64,000 nucleotides of DNA from Leucocoprinus leucothites (lineage: Eukaryota > Basidiomycota > Agaricomycetes > Agaricales > Agaricaceae). Location of the stretch: the NCBI GenBank assembly GCA_013368445.1, contig JAACJO010000015.1:310001-374000 (forward strand). The letters run 5' to 3'. This document shows, piece by piece, positions 11,550 through 23,331 of the stretch (its first letter is position 1; the number at the start of each line of letters is the position of its first letter). Position numbers and translations under genes: made by a program. The notes below the pieces were generated by a model that was not told the origin of the DNA, made no database searches, and worked only from the letters and a program-made list of their open reading frames with translations.

Positions 11550-14500
11550 ATGGGTCAAGCTAAACGACGGGTGTCGTATGTAATTCCTCCTCCACAGGAC
11601 CCACAGTCTGTTCCACGGCTCAGACTTCCACCACACGGAACTCCTCGTCTAGGCGCCATAGGACCGCTTCTCGTCCCCCTCGGTAACCAGAATGATTCTT
11701 CTTCTTCTGAACCCAGTCATCATCATCACCACCATGGACATTCGCGGAGACCACGCCATCGTCTAGGTGTAGCGTGCTTAGCTCTCGACACGTCTACTCA
11801 ACTCGTTGGTCGATCGTGTCCAGAGGGAATATTGTATACCGGGGGACGCGATGGACTTGTGATTTCATGGGACCTTGGGATACCAACTAGACGGCGTGGA
11901 CAGTTGAGCACAAAGTCGGAGCGAGGAAAGTGGGAGTTGTTGACGGGTTGGGCGGATGATATGATGGACGATGAGGGTGAGGAAGAGGACCCACGGTTTG
12001 TGACGGGTGGAGACGGCGATGTGCTTGGAGACGTTGGACATCCACGACGAAGGCGGTCTGAACTTGGAACTGGAGAGATACCATATGAGCAGCAGTGGGA
12101 GATGGACAGTGTGGCGGTTAAACCGGGTTTCGTGCGTTGTCTACCTTGTTTTTTTTGGCTATCAGTGTATATGCTCAAAGTGTTTGACATAGCGCAGCCA
12201 TTTTCGACAGTGCTCTGAAGCACATTCGGACTGGGTGAACGATGTCGTGCTGTGTAATTACAACCAGACCCTTGTTTCTGCATCGTCAGATGGAACAATC
12301 AAGGCTTGGAATCCACACTCTGACAGCGAGAGTGGATTTGCCGAGCCTTCGCAAGTCGGCTCACACAATGACTATGTTCGTTGTTTATCAAACTGGTATG
12401 TCTTCGTACATTTCCGTAGTCTGGTAATTAACTTATTTCGTTAGTCGCGAGCAGAGCTGGGTCGCCTCGGGCTCATTCGATCGAACTATCAAACTCTGGG
12501 ACCTTTCTGTTACCTCCTCTTCGGCTGACAAGAGCAAGAGCAGCCCCGTAGTCACATTGGCTCCACCAGACGTCAGCTCACCGAAATCATCCGTGTATGC
12601 ACTCGCATGTGACCCTTTTGGGCGAACGGTCGCGTCCGGATCCCCCGAACGCGTCGTAAGACTCTGGGATCCCAGAAGCGGGAAACGTACAGGTAAGTTG
12701 TCGTGATGCTCCTAGGTTATAGGTGCTGATATTTTATTGATGAATTGTTAGGAAAATTGGTCGGTCATACGGATAATATACGCGCTATCCTTATCTCCGA
12801 AGACGCGAAATACGTGAGCCAGCTAATCTGCTTGAGTGTGCCTAGCAACTGCTGACATTACTCCCTGGTCTTAGCTCCTGACAGGCTCAGCAGACGGTTC
12901 GTTCCCTCTATCCAAAAATGCCTATACAAAAAACTAACGCCGGCTTTCATTTTTCCTACCTAGCCTCAATCAAACTCTGGTCTCTATCTTCCCAGCGCTG
13001 CCTACACACATTCACACACCACACCGATTCCGTCTGGTCCCTCTTTTCCACTCATCCTTCCCTCGAAGTCTTTTACTCTGGCGATCGATCCGGTTTGGTC
13101 TGTCGAGTTGACGTAGAGGGATGCGTTGATGTTGGAGATGGAGAATGTATTGTTCTCTGCCAAGACTCCGAATCTGCCAATGTTTCATTGGAATCTGGGT
13201 CATTGTCAAGTGGTAGCGGTGACAGCGGCGGCGGTCCCAGAGGGGACGGCAATGCTAGTGGTAGTGGTGGTAGTGGTTATGCCACCCCGCACGGACGTGT
13301 CGTCAAGGGTTCAGCAACATCGGAAGGCGTGAACAAAATTGTTGTCATGGATGATCAGCTCTTGTGGACGGCAAGCGGGACATCAAGTGTTCGGAGGTGG
13401 AGAGTCCCAACGAAACGCGCTACGAGGCAGGTTGTTCCTATTTCGCATGATGCGGATGGGGAGAGGATACCCTTTGTTCCGGATTCGCCGACGATACAGA
13501 GGAGGGTTGAGAGAAGGTCACCTTCCCCGCCTGTGCATCAGCAGTACCAGCAACGGAGGTTGGATGTGCATGATCTGCATACACTGAGTCCTAAGACGTC
13601 GTTTTCGCCTTCGTTAGCGGCGTCTATGACATCTTTATCTTCCGATGTGGCCGATGCCACCAATTCCTCTCCTCCTCCCCCACCTTATCAGTCATCACCT
13701 CACCACTCGCATTTTCACCCGCACTCTAGTTTCGCCGGCGGCGGTGTTGTAGGAGTTGAAGAAGGTGGAAAGCTGAATGGTATACCGATGGACAGTCTCG
13801 TGAAACTCGTTTCTGCCAATGATCCGTTTTCGACGTCGTATTCTTCGTATTCGTATCCGATGGCACTGTCGGGGTCGGCGAGAGCGAGGGATCCGGAGGT
13901 GGCGACGTTGTATAGTGCTGCGAGCGTGATGAGTGTTCCGAGGATGAGTATTAGTGTTGGTCACCCCCCTCACCACTACCAGCAACAATATCAGGGACAG
14001 GGGAGATCGTCTATGCAGGGTGGTTTTGCTGCTCAACAGCAGCAGGCTCATGGGATGGGGAGTTTGAAGACGGAGGAGACGCTGACGTCCCATCACACTT
14101 CATCCCTTTCCCCTCCTCCCCCTACAAGTCCTACTGCCACTACTCATACCTCAATAACAGCTACTTCCCCGCATCACCCTCACCACCCTCATCACCCCCA
14201 CCTACACCATCACAGCTCCAATATCAACAACAACCTATCAGCGTCCACAGCAGCAAGAGCAACCTACGAAGAACGAGATCTCGCAGCTGACGCTGTACCA
14301 CTCCTTTCCTCGCCTGATGAAGTGATTAAGGGTGATCATGGGTTAGTGAGGAGTGTGATTTTGAATGATAGGATGCATGTGTTGACTGTTGATACGGCTG
14401 GGGAGGTGAAAGTCTGGGATGTGGTTAGGGGTGTGTGTAAGGGACGGTTTGGGAGGGAGGAGGTGTGGGACGCTGTTGGCGGAGGTGCGAGTGCGAGTAA

Positions 14501-16872
14501 TGCAGTTCCTGATGGTGCTGGTGCTGGTGCCGGTGCCGGAGGGGAGGTGGAGAAAAGCCCGCGTGAGGCACTTGAAGTTGTTAGAGAGAGGATTGAAGGA
14601 GAGGCTGTTATTCAGTCTTGGTGTTCGACGGATACGAAAGCGGGTGTGTTGGTTGTACATGTTGGAGAGAGGTGTTTTGAGGCGGAGGTTTATGCGGATG
14701 AAGTTGGGTTTGCTGGTGATAAGCGGTTGGGTGAGGAGGCTAAATGTAAGTTTCTTTTTTACCATGCATTTCTTTGATGTGTTTGACTGATGTTTCTTTT
14801 GGGTGAAGTGAATATTGGGAAGTGGGTGTTGAGGAATTTGTTCATTGGGTTTATAAGGGAGGAACAGAGGATGAGAAAGAGGAATTCGGGGTTGAGTGTG
14901 AATGATAGTGAAGGTGGTGGAGTGGGGATGTTGGCGCCTTCGATTGGGAGGTCGCCTGTACTTGCGCCGAATGCGAGTACAGGTACGACATCGTCTATTG
15001 CTGCGCGTACCTCGATGGATAGCGCGCAGTATTCGTATCATTCTCATCATTCGCATTCCCACTCTCACTCTCATTCTCACTCGCACTCGTATTCTCATAA
15101 CAACAATCACAGTCGACGAACATCCGTCTCATCTTCACCCGATCGCACGAGAAAATCAGCCTCTACGCCAACGAGATCCACACACCGACACTCGGGAAGT
15201 CAAATTGTCATTCAGTCATCTAAAATGATACCAGCTATCTTACCTAACGTATCTGGGTATACGTCAAGAAACTCGCCTTTTATCGCTCCACTTATTCCAC
15301 TTAATATCAAAGATGGGTTGGGTGTTATACCACAGAGTCCTGCTGCTATTGACGGTAATGGAGGAGGGCAGAGGAAGACATCTGTTGATGGAGGTGGTGG
15401 TTTGAGTAGTCCGAGTGCGACGACGCCGATGCCGATTCAGGGGGATTATTTTACGCCGAGGGTAAGGCAGGGGTCGATACAAGGGCAGGCTGGGATTGAG
15501 GAAGCTTCTGCTGCGAATGCGAATGCGGTTACTACACCGACGGCGGGGACTACGGTGACGACACCCAAGCCTGAGTCGCAGAATGCGTTGTCGGCGAGTG
15601 GGTTGATGGGGAGGTTGAGGAATTTTGGAAGGTCTGCGGCGAGGAGACCTACGAGTGATGGGAGTGGTGTTGGTGCGAGTGCGTTGGCGAGTGCGTCACC
15701 GGTGCTTGGTGCTGGGGGTCCGGGTGGTGGATCTACTGGCGGGGAGGGTGCTGCTGCTTCTGAGGTATGTTGAGATAGGTTCCTTCTGTGCTCTGAACCC
15801 AAGGAGCTGACATCGATTGTGTGCTATTATAGCCTACGAACAGCGCGCTCGAAAGCACGAAGACTGCAGCTCAGCTTTTACTTTCTGGACCACTCTCTCC
15901 ACCTACGTCAACGGATGCACCGATCCACCATATGCCTCCGAACACGACAATACTTATCTCTGAAGAGGGTACGCCGAGCTTTAATGTTGTATGGAGAGGG
16001 AGTGCAGGGATGACGCAATTGGATGTACAAGCGCTGGAAGAGTCGATGCCGATGTGGTTGATGGATTATTTGTTGATTAATAAGGTTCCAGCGGGGGCAA
16101 GTGCGAGTGGGGGTGGTGGTGCCAGTAGTAGCGGTGCTGGTGCTGGTGGTGGGAGTGGTGCGGGACAGTTGCCCAAGATAAGTTTTGTACTTGTGCCGTG
16201 GAATAAGGATCCGGATGTTGAGCCGTTACCGGAGTTGTTGAATACGTGAGTGATCTGTTGGTTTGTTGGGTGTTGGCTTTGGGTTGATGGTGGTGATTTT
16301 TTGTAGGCAGCAAAGTAAGTTGACTGCGAATAGGAACTTGAGGGTTAAGAAGATCGTTGTACATGTGCGTTGGTGTTGGTTTGCTTTTTTTGTTTTGTTC
16401 AAGCTAATGTTCTTCTGTTTTTTTACGGTACTAGGTTCATGAGAAACTCGAGAGAATGACGCACGGTTCTCGTGCGGCATCTATCAGGTCCTCTGTTGAC
16501 GATAATGGAAGCGGCAAGCACTCGCGCAATAATTCTGCGAAAGGACCTGGCGCTAGTCCCAATATCAACGGGGGTGGAAACACAAGTATAAGTGTCACTA
16601 GCACAGCAGCCGCCACCACCCAGACGGCCACGACGACAACATTGATAGGGAGCACTCACAGTGGTGCGAGCCTTCATCATCACCATCATCATGGGAAACC
16701 AGAGGAGGAGTATGAGATTTTGTGTAACGATACGTTGTTGCCGTTGACGATGACGTTGGCGGCTGTGAGACAGTATGTGTGGAAGCAGAGTTCGGAGTTG
16801 GTGATGCATTATAGGAGAAAGGTGCCTGTGCCTGTTGGTGGTGCGCCTAGTGGGAAGTCCCTGCGGTCGTGA
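11550..16872 (+). CDS. WDR48/Bun107 (UAF1) homologue: WD40 propeller plus DUF3337
   Basis: Activating scaffold for USP-family deubiquitinases (USP1/12/46; Ubp9 in fission yeast). Ten exons: 11550-12131, 12193-12395, 12445-12692, 12752-12813, 12875-12896 (22 bases), 12964-14745, 14809-15764, 15833-16245, 16307-16364 and 16435-16872. All phases agree and give 1,587 residues, over twice the human length of about 680. WD repeats are clear: [65 protein letters not shown]. The DUF3337 region is marked by [19 protein letters not shown] and the C-terminal [20 protein letters not shown]. The extra length is low-complexity: Gly/Ser, Pro, and two His-rich tracts around 14,170-14,220 and 15,040-15,100. 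The exon 1/2 junction is the least certain. Confidence 0.9.
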
Positions 16873-18162
16873 GTGTATTGTAGTTTTTGGTTGTTGTTGT
16901 ACATAAGGACTTTTTGGAAAAATCCCTGGATGGATGCATTGTGGACTGTGTATGTCTGTGTGACCTTGGTAGTGGTGTATTGGGTGTGTAGGAGGTAGTG
17001 TTTGTTGTGTAGCGAAACCTGGGTTTGATACCTTTACTTTTGGTGTTTATATTTTTATGTATTGAATGTATTGAGCGTGTGCAGGCAGGCAGTTCTGTGG
17101 GCATCAAAGGGGCTGGGGTGGCGTTCAAGGAACGTTTGAGAAAATATATCTCAGGCTCAGTGAGAGTGAGATACAGAGTGTGCTTGTGTGATTCTTAGCC
17201 CATAGAGTTTCTTGTTGAATGTAGAGGAGCCCAAACATGTCGATGAATGTATATATGATCTGGGTATTTGGTGAAAGAAGACGGGAAAGAGCAGACTATA
17301 TAATTGATGCCCACAAGGATATGGCAAGCTCACGGCAATCAGGGATGCAAATCTGGGGGAAATTGATCCGGCAGCCAATCTTGTAAGTTGTAACCATGTG
17401 CACTGTCAGAATCTGTCCTGTTTACATTCAGCGATCCGTTCGTTTTGGGATGACCTGCGGCTGCAGTTGGATGGAATACACACGGTCGAGCAGGGCCCAG
17501 CACCGATCATCGGCTTGAGCTCTGGTGGGTCTTAATGAGGAGTGGGGCGAGCATTGTTTTGAACTTTTGATGATGTAGAATTAATTAAGGTTCTCTGGGG
17601 ATAATCTGGCCAATATATTGAGTACTTTCTTCGCGGAAGGGACGAAGGTTTGTGTGTCCAGGTTAGCGACTACATTAATAAGTCTGTTCTGTTTTTCCGG
17701 GTTTTCTCGGCAAGGTTTTGCTGCATCTCGGCAAGCCGCGGAATGTGAACAATGTGACAGCTGTCGGCGATCGCGGTGGACAGGATGTAAATCGCCGACA
17801 TGCGTAGCCAATCCTCATCACACAAGTGTGCTGTGGCTCGTTTTGAACAGCGAGGGTCTTCATGAAAGGCCAGAATATCACACGGCCGAGAGTGAAGCAG
17901 CGTTACAGTAGAGGTACCAAGTGCTTTGCGTAACTTAATTTAAGTCAGTGTCTTCCTTTCAGGGTCATCATGCACCCAGGCACGATTGTCGTAAATTTCC
18001 AAATCTCGGAAAGGCTTACGGCCTCTCACGACCAATATGTATATCAACCGATTTGTGGACCTTTGAGCACGTTGGTGACTCTTTTTTCCAGCTTTCTTCC
18101 ATCATCTCTAACACCCGCTTCAGCACTTGTCCTCTTTGTGGCCTCTGTCTGGCCTTAGAAAT
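16873..18162. other. Intergenic; weak unassigned minus-strand frames at 17,581-17,930
   Basis: 1.3 kb between WDR48 and the amidohydrolase. On the minus strand, overlapping frames near 17,581-17,930 have protein-like composition (for example VANLDTQTFVPSAKKVLNIL), but they carry no family signature and I could not join them by splicing. The rest shows no gene or repeat. Confidence 0.3.
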
Positions 18163-19782
18163 ATGAAGACATCCACTCTCTTTTCGCTCTTTGCAGTCAC
18201 TCTTTCAAATCTCTACTTAACTCTCGCCCAAGATGATAGCAATGTCACGCAGGAGATTGTGAACAATGCTGCCGCAGGTGTGTTATTTCACGGCTCATTA
18301 CGTGTTATTTTCATCTTAACGCTTCGTTTTTTACTAGACAACATTGATTTCAGCTCCATCGGTGATATTGGAGGCGCGTTAACCGAAATATCTGGTCTGT
18401 GGAACCAAATCACGCAGAACACGACGACGACCTACTCTGAGTACACATCGTCTAATACCGATAGTTCTGTGAAACGCCGAAAACGACGATTTGGACACTC
18501 CACACGGGGTAGTTCGGCTCTTCTTGGCAATAGGCCCTCGCTCTCCCAATTCCTTTCTGGCGGGACGAGGATTGACGTGCATTGTTCGTACCTATCTCGT
18601 CTTCGGCCAGATGAAAACCGCATCTAACGCGATTCCCAGCGCATGTTGTACCGGATTGGTATCGTCTTTTGGTTCCTGTTACCGGTGGTAATCCTACTCC
18701 TACATGGGATATGACGAGCTACATGAGCTTCATGGACTCGGAGGATATCGACAGGGCCGTTTTCTCCTTTTCCGCTCCTGGTGCCAACGTCTTCCAAGGG
18801 CAGAGACTCGCCACAGTTGCTCTTGCTCGCCTCATGAACGAACAAGCTGCCGCTTATTGTGCGGCATTTCCGAATAGGCTTAAGTTTTACGCTGTGGTTC
18901 CTCTTCCATACGTTCAAGAGGCGATTACCGAGGCTCAGTATGCTCTCACTAGGTTGGGTGCTGCTGGTATTTTCCTCACCTCTAACTTTGAGGGCACCTA
19001 CCTTGGTGATGCGTCGTTCAGGCCTTTCTTCCAGGCTATCGATAAGATGAGCGGGAAGAAAGTGCTTTACATTCATCCTGGGACGCCATATGTAAAATAC
19101 AACAATCATCTTATTGAGGCGAACCCCACCCCTTATCCCACTGGCAACATCGAGTTCTAGTGCGTAGAAAATTCGGATTCGTTTTGTACTTGAACTAATC
19201 CCTCTATAGCTTCGAAACCGCCCGTACCTTGATGGATCTTAGCCTGACTCAAACCATCCACAACTTCACTTCTATCAATTACATTATTCCTCACGGTGCG
19301 TCACCTTTCTACTCTTGGTATTATAAGATTGATTGAGAGGTTTTTTCTAGTCGGAGGTGCTTTCCCAGCCGCTATTGATCGTATCCTCAAATCTGCACCA
19401 ACCATCTACGATTCATCTTTAAAGATCTATCAAACTCGGTAAGCGAACGCCTTACTCACAATTTTCCTCATCTCACGAGCTCGTTTGTACAGCTTCTGGT
19501 GGGACTCTGCTGGCCCTACATACTACCATCAGGTATCGGGTCTTCTCGGTTACGAAGTACCGAAAACCCAACTTGTCTTCGGTACCGTACGTAAACTATC
19601 TGTTTAAAGTCTCGAAAAGAGCTGATCGTGTATTGTCCTTCTAGGACTTCCCCTATGCCCCGGGTTTCACACAGCCTGGTTCACTGAATGCCGTTCTTTC
19701 TTCAACTCTCCTCACGGATGCTGAGCGGAAAGCACTTTTCGCCACTAACACTCAAAATGCCTTTGCTGATGTCGACAAGTAG
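18163..19782 (+). CDS. Secreted amidohydrolase, ACMSD/amidohydrolase-2 type decarboxylase or hydrolase
   Basis: Metal-dependent TIM-barrel enzyme of the aminocarboxymuconate-semialdehyde decarboxylase clan. Seven exons: 18163-18277, 18338-18583, 18640-19159, 19210-19295, 19351-19438, 19493-19586 and 19645-19782, giving 428 residues. A signal peptide is evident (MKTSTLFSLFAVTLSNLYLT, cleaved near ALAQ-type site LAQ). Active-site motifs are present. HxH is formed across intron 2 as IDVHSHVVPDW, using a GTTCGT donor. Other motifs are LYIHPGTP (metal His), IPHVGGAFP, and FGTDFPYAPG (metal Asp). The insert of about 60 residues between the signal peptide and HxH is basic (KRRKRR) and non-conserved. 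Related fungal enzymes decarboxylate aromatic or amino-muconate acids. The substrate here is unknown, and secretion suggests an extracellular aromatic acid. Confidence 0.85.
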
Positions 19783-20469
19783 ATGCTTCTGCATGAGGGA
19801 AATCTAATGTATTAGGATGATACCACTGTTGATATGTCCATTTCCTAGTGTACTTGATTTATTGGGATGTTCTATACTTGTTCTTCGTCGATCGGAATCT
19901 AGCGTACACTTAACGCTGTGCAGAAAGGCGATCAATGCCATCAGGTTGATTGTGACCATGAACTAAAAATATGAAGTTGGATAGGCGCCTAGTACTACTT
20001 AGGACAATTACACGCTTACCCTGAAACCACGAACAGCTGGGCCCCACAATTCTTTGCACCGGGTAGCCATGATTCTAGTGCTCGAACATCACCCCAACAG
20101 CGTGTCTTGTGGACATCAAACGAATTTCTCCTATTACGCAATTCCTGCGAGCTCCTCGAGTCGAAAGCCCCGTGAACATGGTGAGGCGAGCACGAGTATT
20201 CAAAACGGCAAAATCGAACGATGTTTGACGGCAGGAACTCAATCCATCCACGTTTTTTGCCCTGGTACTCGTCGTGTGGGTCGACTCTTGTCTGCCGCAA
20301 CATTTCGCCGCATTGCAAATTCCTTTTTCCGTCAGTAATCGCTACAGCCGACCTGGCGCGGCAACTCCCTTGAGGCTTGTGCCCACACGAGCACTACGAC
20401 GAATCAATCGAACGGAGCTTTTGTCCATTAACCAAATCCTTCAGCCAGATACTCTCCAAGTTTGTGGTC
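19783..20469. other. Intergenic, upstream of RNase H-like copy 1
   Basis: About 690 bases holding the amidohydrolase 3' flank and the presumed promoter of copy 1. The copy 1 frame stays open upstream to 20377 but without an earlier ATG. No other gene is seen. Confidence 0.4.
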
Positions 20470-22062
20470 ATGCTAAACGATACTGACGACTTCCTCGGCC
20501 CAGTCTCTCAACACTCGGCTACCCAGCATAAAACCTCTGGCGCTACTCCCTTAATATCCAAGGAGCCCGCCCCTGCACCATGGGTTTACGACGACACCTT
20601 TGGCATTGTTCACCATGAAGGATGCCGCACATGCCGCCATTACATGATGCACATCTCCGACACAGTACTAGACGACTCCGACACAGAGTCCTATAACTTA
20701 GCCTTACATCTGCGAGACAAGGAACTACGGCGCCGCTTCGTAGAGGGCTTTCGCAGTGGCCGCAGCATCCAACAAGAACATGACACCGAGCGCCTGAAAA
20801 CGTATCGTGCGCAGCGCGACGAAGCACGTGCTTCAGAGGCCGTCTACAAGACCAGAGTTGAAGAGACTGAAGCGGTAGTTCGTCGGCTGGAAGACGAGCT
20901 TTTGGACCTACAGATCGCATATGACACATTCCGCTCTCAGAGCCCTTGCGACTGGGACTCTGTCTCTGATTGGTCGGACAGTCCCATAGCTCTAGATGCA
21001 TCCTCGCTGCCCGCTGCACCTCAAGTTGACTCTGGTGAGTCTTCGGACTCACAATCTCCTGAGCTTTTGGATCAGGAAGATACCGATGACTATGAAGAAG
21101 ACGAGGGCGATTATGAAAGTGCCTCTATATCCTCAGATGAAGAGGGATCTGAGGCCGAGGTAGAGTCGGAAGAGGAGGAGGAGACCGTCGGCCTGGCTCA
21201 CCCATCCGATGATGAAGGGGCTGATGACGTTGCCGCTCTGGACGATACGGGTCCAGTTTTACAGCTCAACCCCCTCTCGTTTTCTACTCATCAAGACACT
21301 TCAGAAGAGTCGGACACATACCTGAACGATAATCACTCCACTCCTTCACCTGATTTCCCCAATGGTCAACAATCCTCCGCTTTTTTCCCGGCACCTCGTC
21401 CCTCGGCCCCCAAGCTGGGAAGCTATTCCTTGGTTGCCATTAGGGAACAAATGCAACTTGCGCATCGCCCGGACAGGCAAGATGTTCTGACACACATTAA
21501 ATCACTCGTTGCGCAGGCACACCGGACTTCCCCAGCATTGCGCACAGAGGTTCAGAAGGTTCTCCTAGCAGAATGGAGGCGGCCATCTCCAGTCCCTTCC
21601 ATTTCCGTGGATGAAGTTGTATATGTCGATGCCTCTGGGACGGGAATCGGGTTTGTGTTCGGTGAACACTGGCAGGCCTGGCGATTCAAAAAAGTATGGA
21701 CGAAAGACTGTCGTCAGGTACAGTGGGCTGAGGCCGTCGCTGTCGAGCTCGGGATTAGACTAATGATCGAGGCTGGCTTTTCTGGGAAAGCATTATCCTT
21801 ACGCTCTGACAACCAACAAGTCGTCCAGGCTATTTCAGGGGAGCGCGTGATTGGTGAAATTCATGCCACGCAGATTGTACAAAACGTTCATCGTCTCTGC
21901 AAGAAATATTGTATTAATCTCAGTGTTTCGTGGATCCCAGGGGTGTTTAATCCCGCAGATGCGCCTTCACGGTTACTTCCCGTCGGTGGTAAAAGAACGC
22001 GGTTTCCGTATCATATTGGTATACCCCAACATTTGCAAGAGTTCGTTGCTCCGTATCATTAG
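20470..22062 (+). CDS. RNase H-like tandem-family protein, copy 1 (dispersed member)
   Basis: A 530-residue single-exon protein and the outlier of a seven-member family. Layout: VHHEGCRTCRHYMMH (H-x3-C-x2-C-x5-H) near residue 45; FVEGFRSGR; a coiled coil (about 95-155, RLEDELLDLQIAYDTF); a long Asp/Glu-rich linker; a conserved helix block ending LRTEVQKVLLAEWRRP; and a C-terminal RNase H fold. The four acidic positions are present: YVDASGTGIGFVF, QWAEAVAVELG, LRSDNQQVV and NPADAPSR. The WIPG-x4-NPADAPSR ending is that of DIRS/caulimovirus-type RNase H. No reverse transcriptase or other retroelement gene is adjacent. It lies 20 kb from the main cluster and is as close to copies 5-7 as to copies 2-3. 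Nuclease activity is inferred. Confidence 0.8.
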   Translation: MLNDTDDFLGPVSQHSATQHKTSGATPLISKEPAPAPWVYDDTFGIVHHEGCRTCRHYMMHISDTVLDDSDTESYNLALHLRDKELRRRFVEGFRSGRSIQQEHDTERLKTYRAQRDEARASEAVYKTRVEETEAVVRRLEDELLDLQIAYDTFRSQSPCDWDSVSDWSDSPIALDASSLPAAPQVDSGESSDSQSPELLDQEDTDDYEEDEGDYESASISSDEEGSEAEVESEEEEETVGLAHPSDDEGADDVAALDDTGPVLQLNPLSFSTHQDTSEESDTYLNDNHSTPSPDFPNGQQSSAFFPAPRPSAPKLGSYSLVAIREQMQLAHRPDRQDVLTHIKSLVAQAHRTSPALRTEVQKVLLAEWRRPSPVPSISVDEVVYVDASGTGIGFVFGEHWQAWRFKKVWTKDCRQVQWAEAVAVELGIRLMIEAGFSGKALSLRSDNQQVVQAISGERVIGEIHATQIVQNVHRLCKKYCINLSVSWIPGVFNPADAPSRLLPVGGKRTRFPYHIGIPQHLQEFVAPYH

Positions 22063-23331
22063 AAAGGCAGGTTCATTATAGCTCTGCGAGTCTTCGTATG
22101 TTATTGGATGGGATATAGGCAAATTTTTCTCGGGCGTGTGAAACGTGTACCCAGGTCTCGTCGAGTATTTCGGTATTTCAACGACCTTAGTGTTTCAACG
22201 ACCAATTGATCAACTCGGCGCCTCTAGTTAGTTCTTTGCTACTTTCCTGATTATATTGTTTGGAGGTAGTCAGCCCTATTTAGCCAACTATGTACGGTAG
22301 GCAGTAGTATATCAGTATTGCTGGGTAACCGTCGTCCTCGGTCGGTTTGAATGGCTAACGCTTCGTTCATGTCTTGCCCTTGGTAACCAAAAAGATCCCT
22401 ACCACTACAGAATGAGTATATTTCCAGGGGTCAAAGAACTCACTCAGCAAGTTGAGGTATTTGCCTCCTTTCGCTGTTATATCAGTTGGCAACACACAAC
22501 CTGGGCCAGGTTCAAGAGGAAATTGGTGCATAGAGCTTGGAGAACCACGGTATTTGTTCAGTCACCCGTGCACTATTGTGCGAATATTCCTAACGGCGGC
22601 ATCCTAGTCCAACTTGTGGCCCAGGCTCACAGGCACACTCGTTCAGTTATTCCGCGTTTCGTGAAAGTCCGAATGCTATACTACTCTCAGGCCCTAGGCA
22701 CTAGATAGGCGGTAAGTGCATTTTCAAAATATGCACCTCTGTGGATTCCACTGGAGACCTGTGTTGAAGGGACTCAGTGGTGGGCGAACACGATGGTATT
22801 GGAGGACAAACGAGCGGGGTACAGGAAATGTATACTATGGGTGTATATACCATAGAAACAATAGATAAATAAGCTCAAACTCAGAATAATTCACGAGGAT
22901 AATCCTCGGATTGCTATTCTAACTACCTGGTCTCAGTGGGTCGTTCATCAATCGATTCCTTGCTGTAATGACGATAATGGACGTCAAAATATAATATTAA
23001 CGCCGAGAATTTAAGGTTTTGAGTTTGGTCGGAATAGTCCAGGTTTGGCAATCATTTATCAAACCAGGGTCTTGAACTAGCGGGAATTAAATTAAGACTC
23101 AACAACAACATGCAACCTTCGTCGGACCATGTTTGGCCATGGTCAGAACCAAGTAAGAGCGGTACATTCACTCAAATTGCTCTCACCTGAGCCTTGGCGC
23201 ATTTTGAGAAGACATACATAATGGTTAAGTCATCTAGATTTGGCGAAGTCTTCCAAGACCAACGGCTTAGGGCGTCTGTGTCCTCTGTTCCCTACTTTCA
23301 CCTCCTACCATCCTTCTACTTGGTCGACCCA
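22063..23331. other. Intergenic between RNase H copy 1 and DUF6533 copy B
   Basis: 1.27 kb with no supported gene. A short palindrome (TATGG...CCATA) occurs near 22,836-22,856. An open frame at 22,412-22,708 has no recognisable features and is likely chance. Confidence 0.35.

Noticed and set aside
17581..17930. Minus-strand frames with protein-like composition downstream of WDR48
   Set aside because: Two frames overlap, no splice sites join them and no family motif appears. Mentioned only as intergenic content.
20470..22062. Idea that the RNase H-like genes are pieces of a standard LTR retrotransposon
   Set aside because: No reverse transcriptase, integrase, protease, LTR or primer site flanks any copy, and their ATG-to-stop frames carry a unique N-terminus.
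22412..22708. 98-codon open frame after RNase H-like copy 1
   Set aside because: No start context, domain or conservation; it is not found next to other family members.
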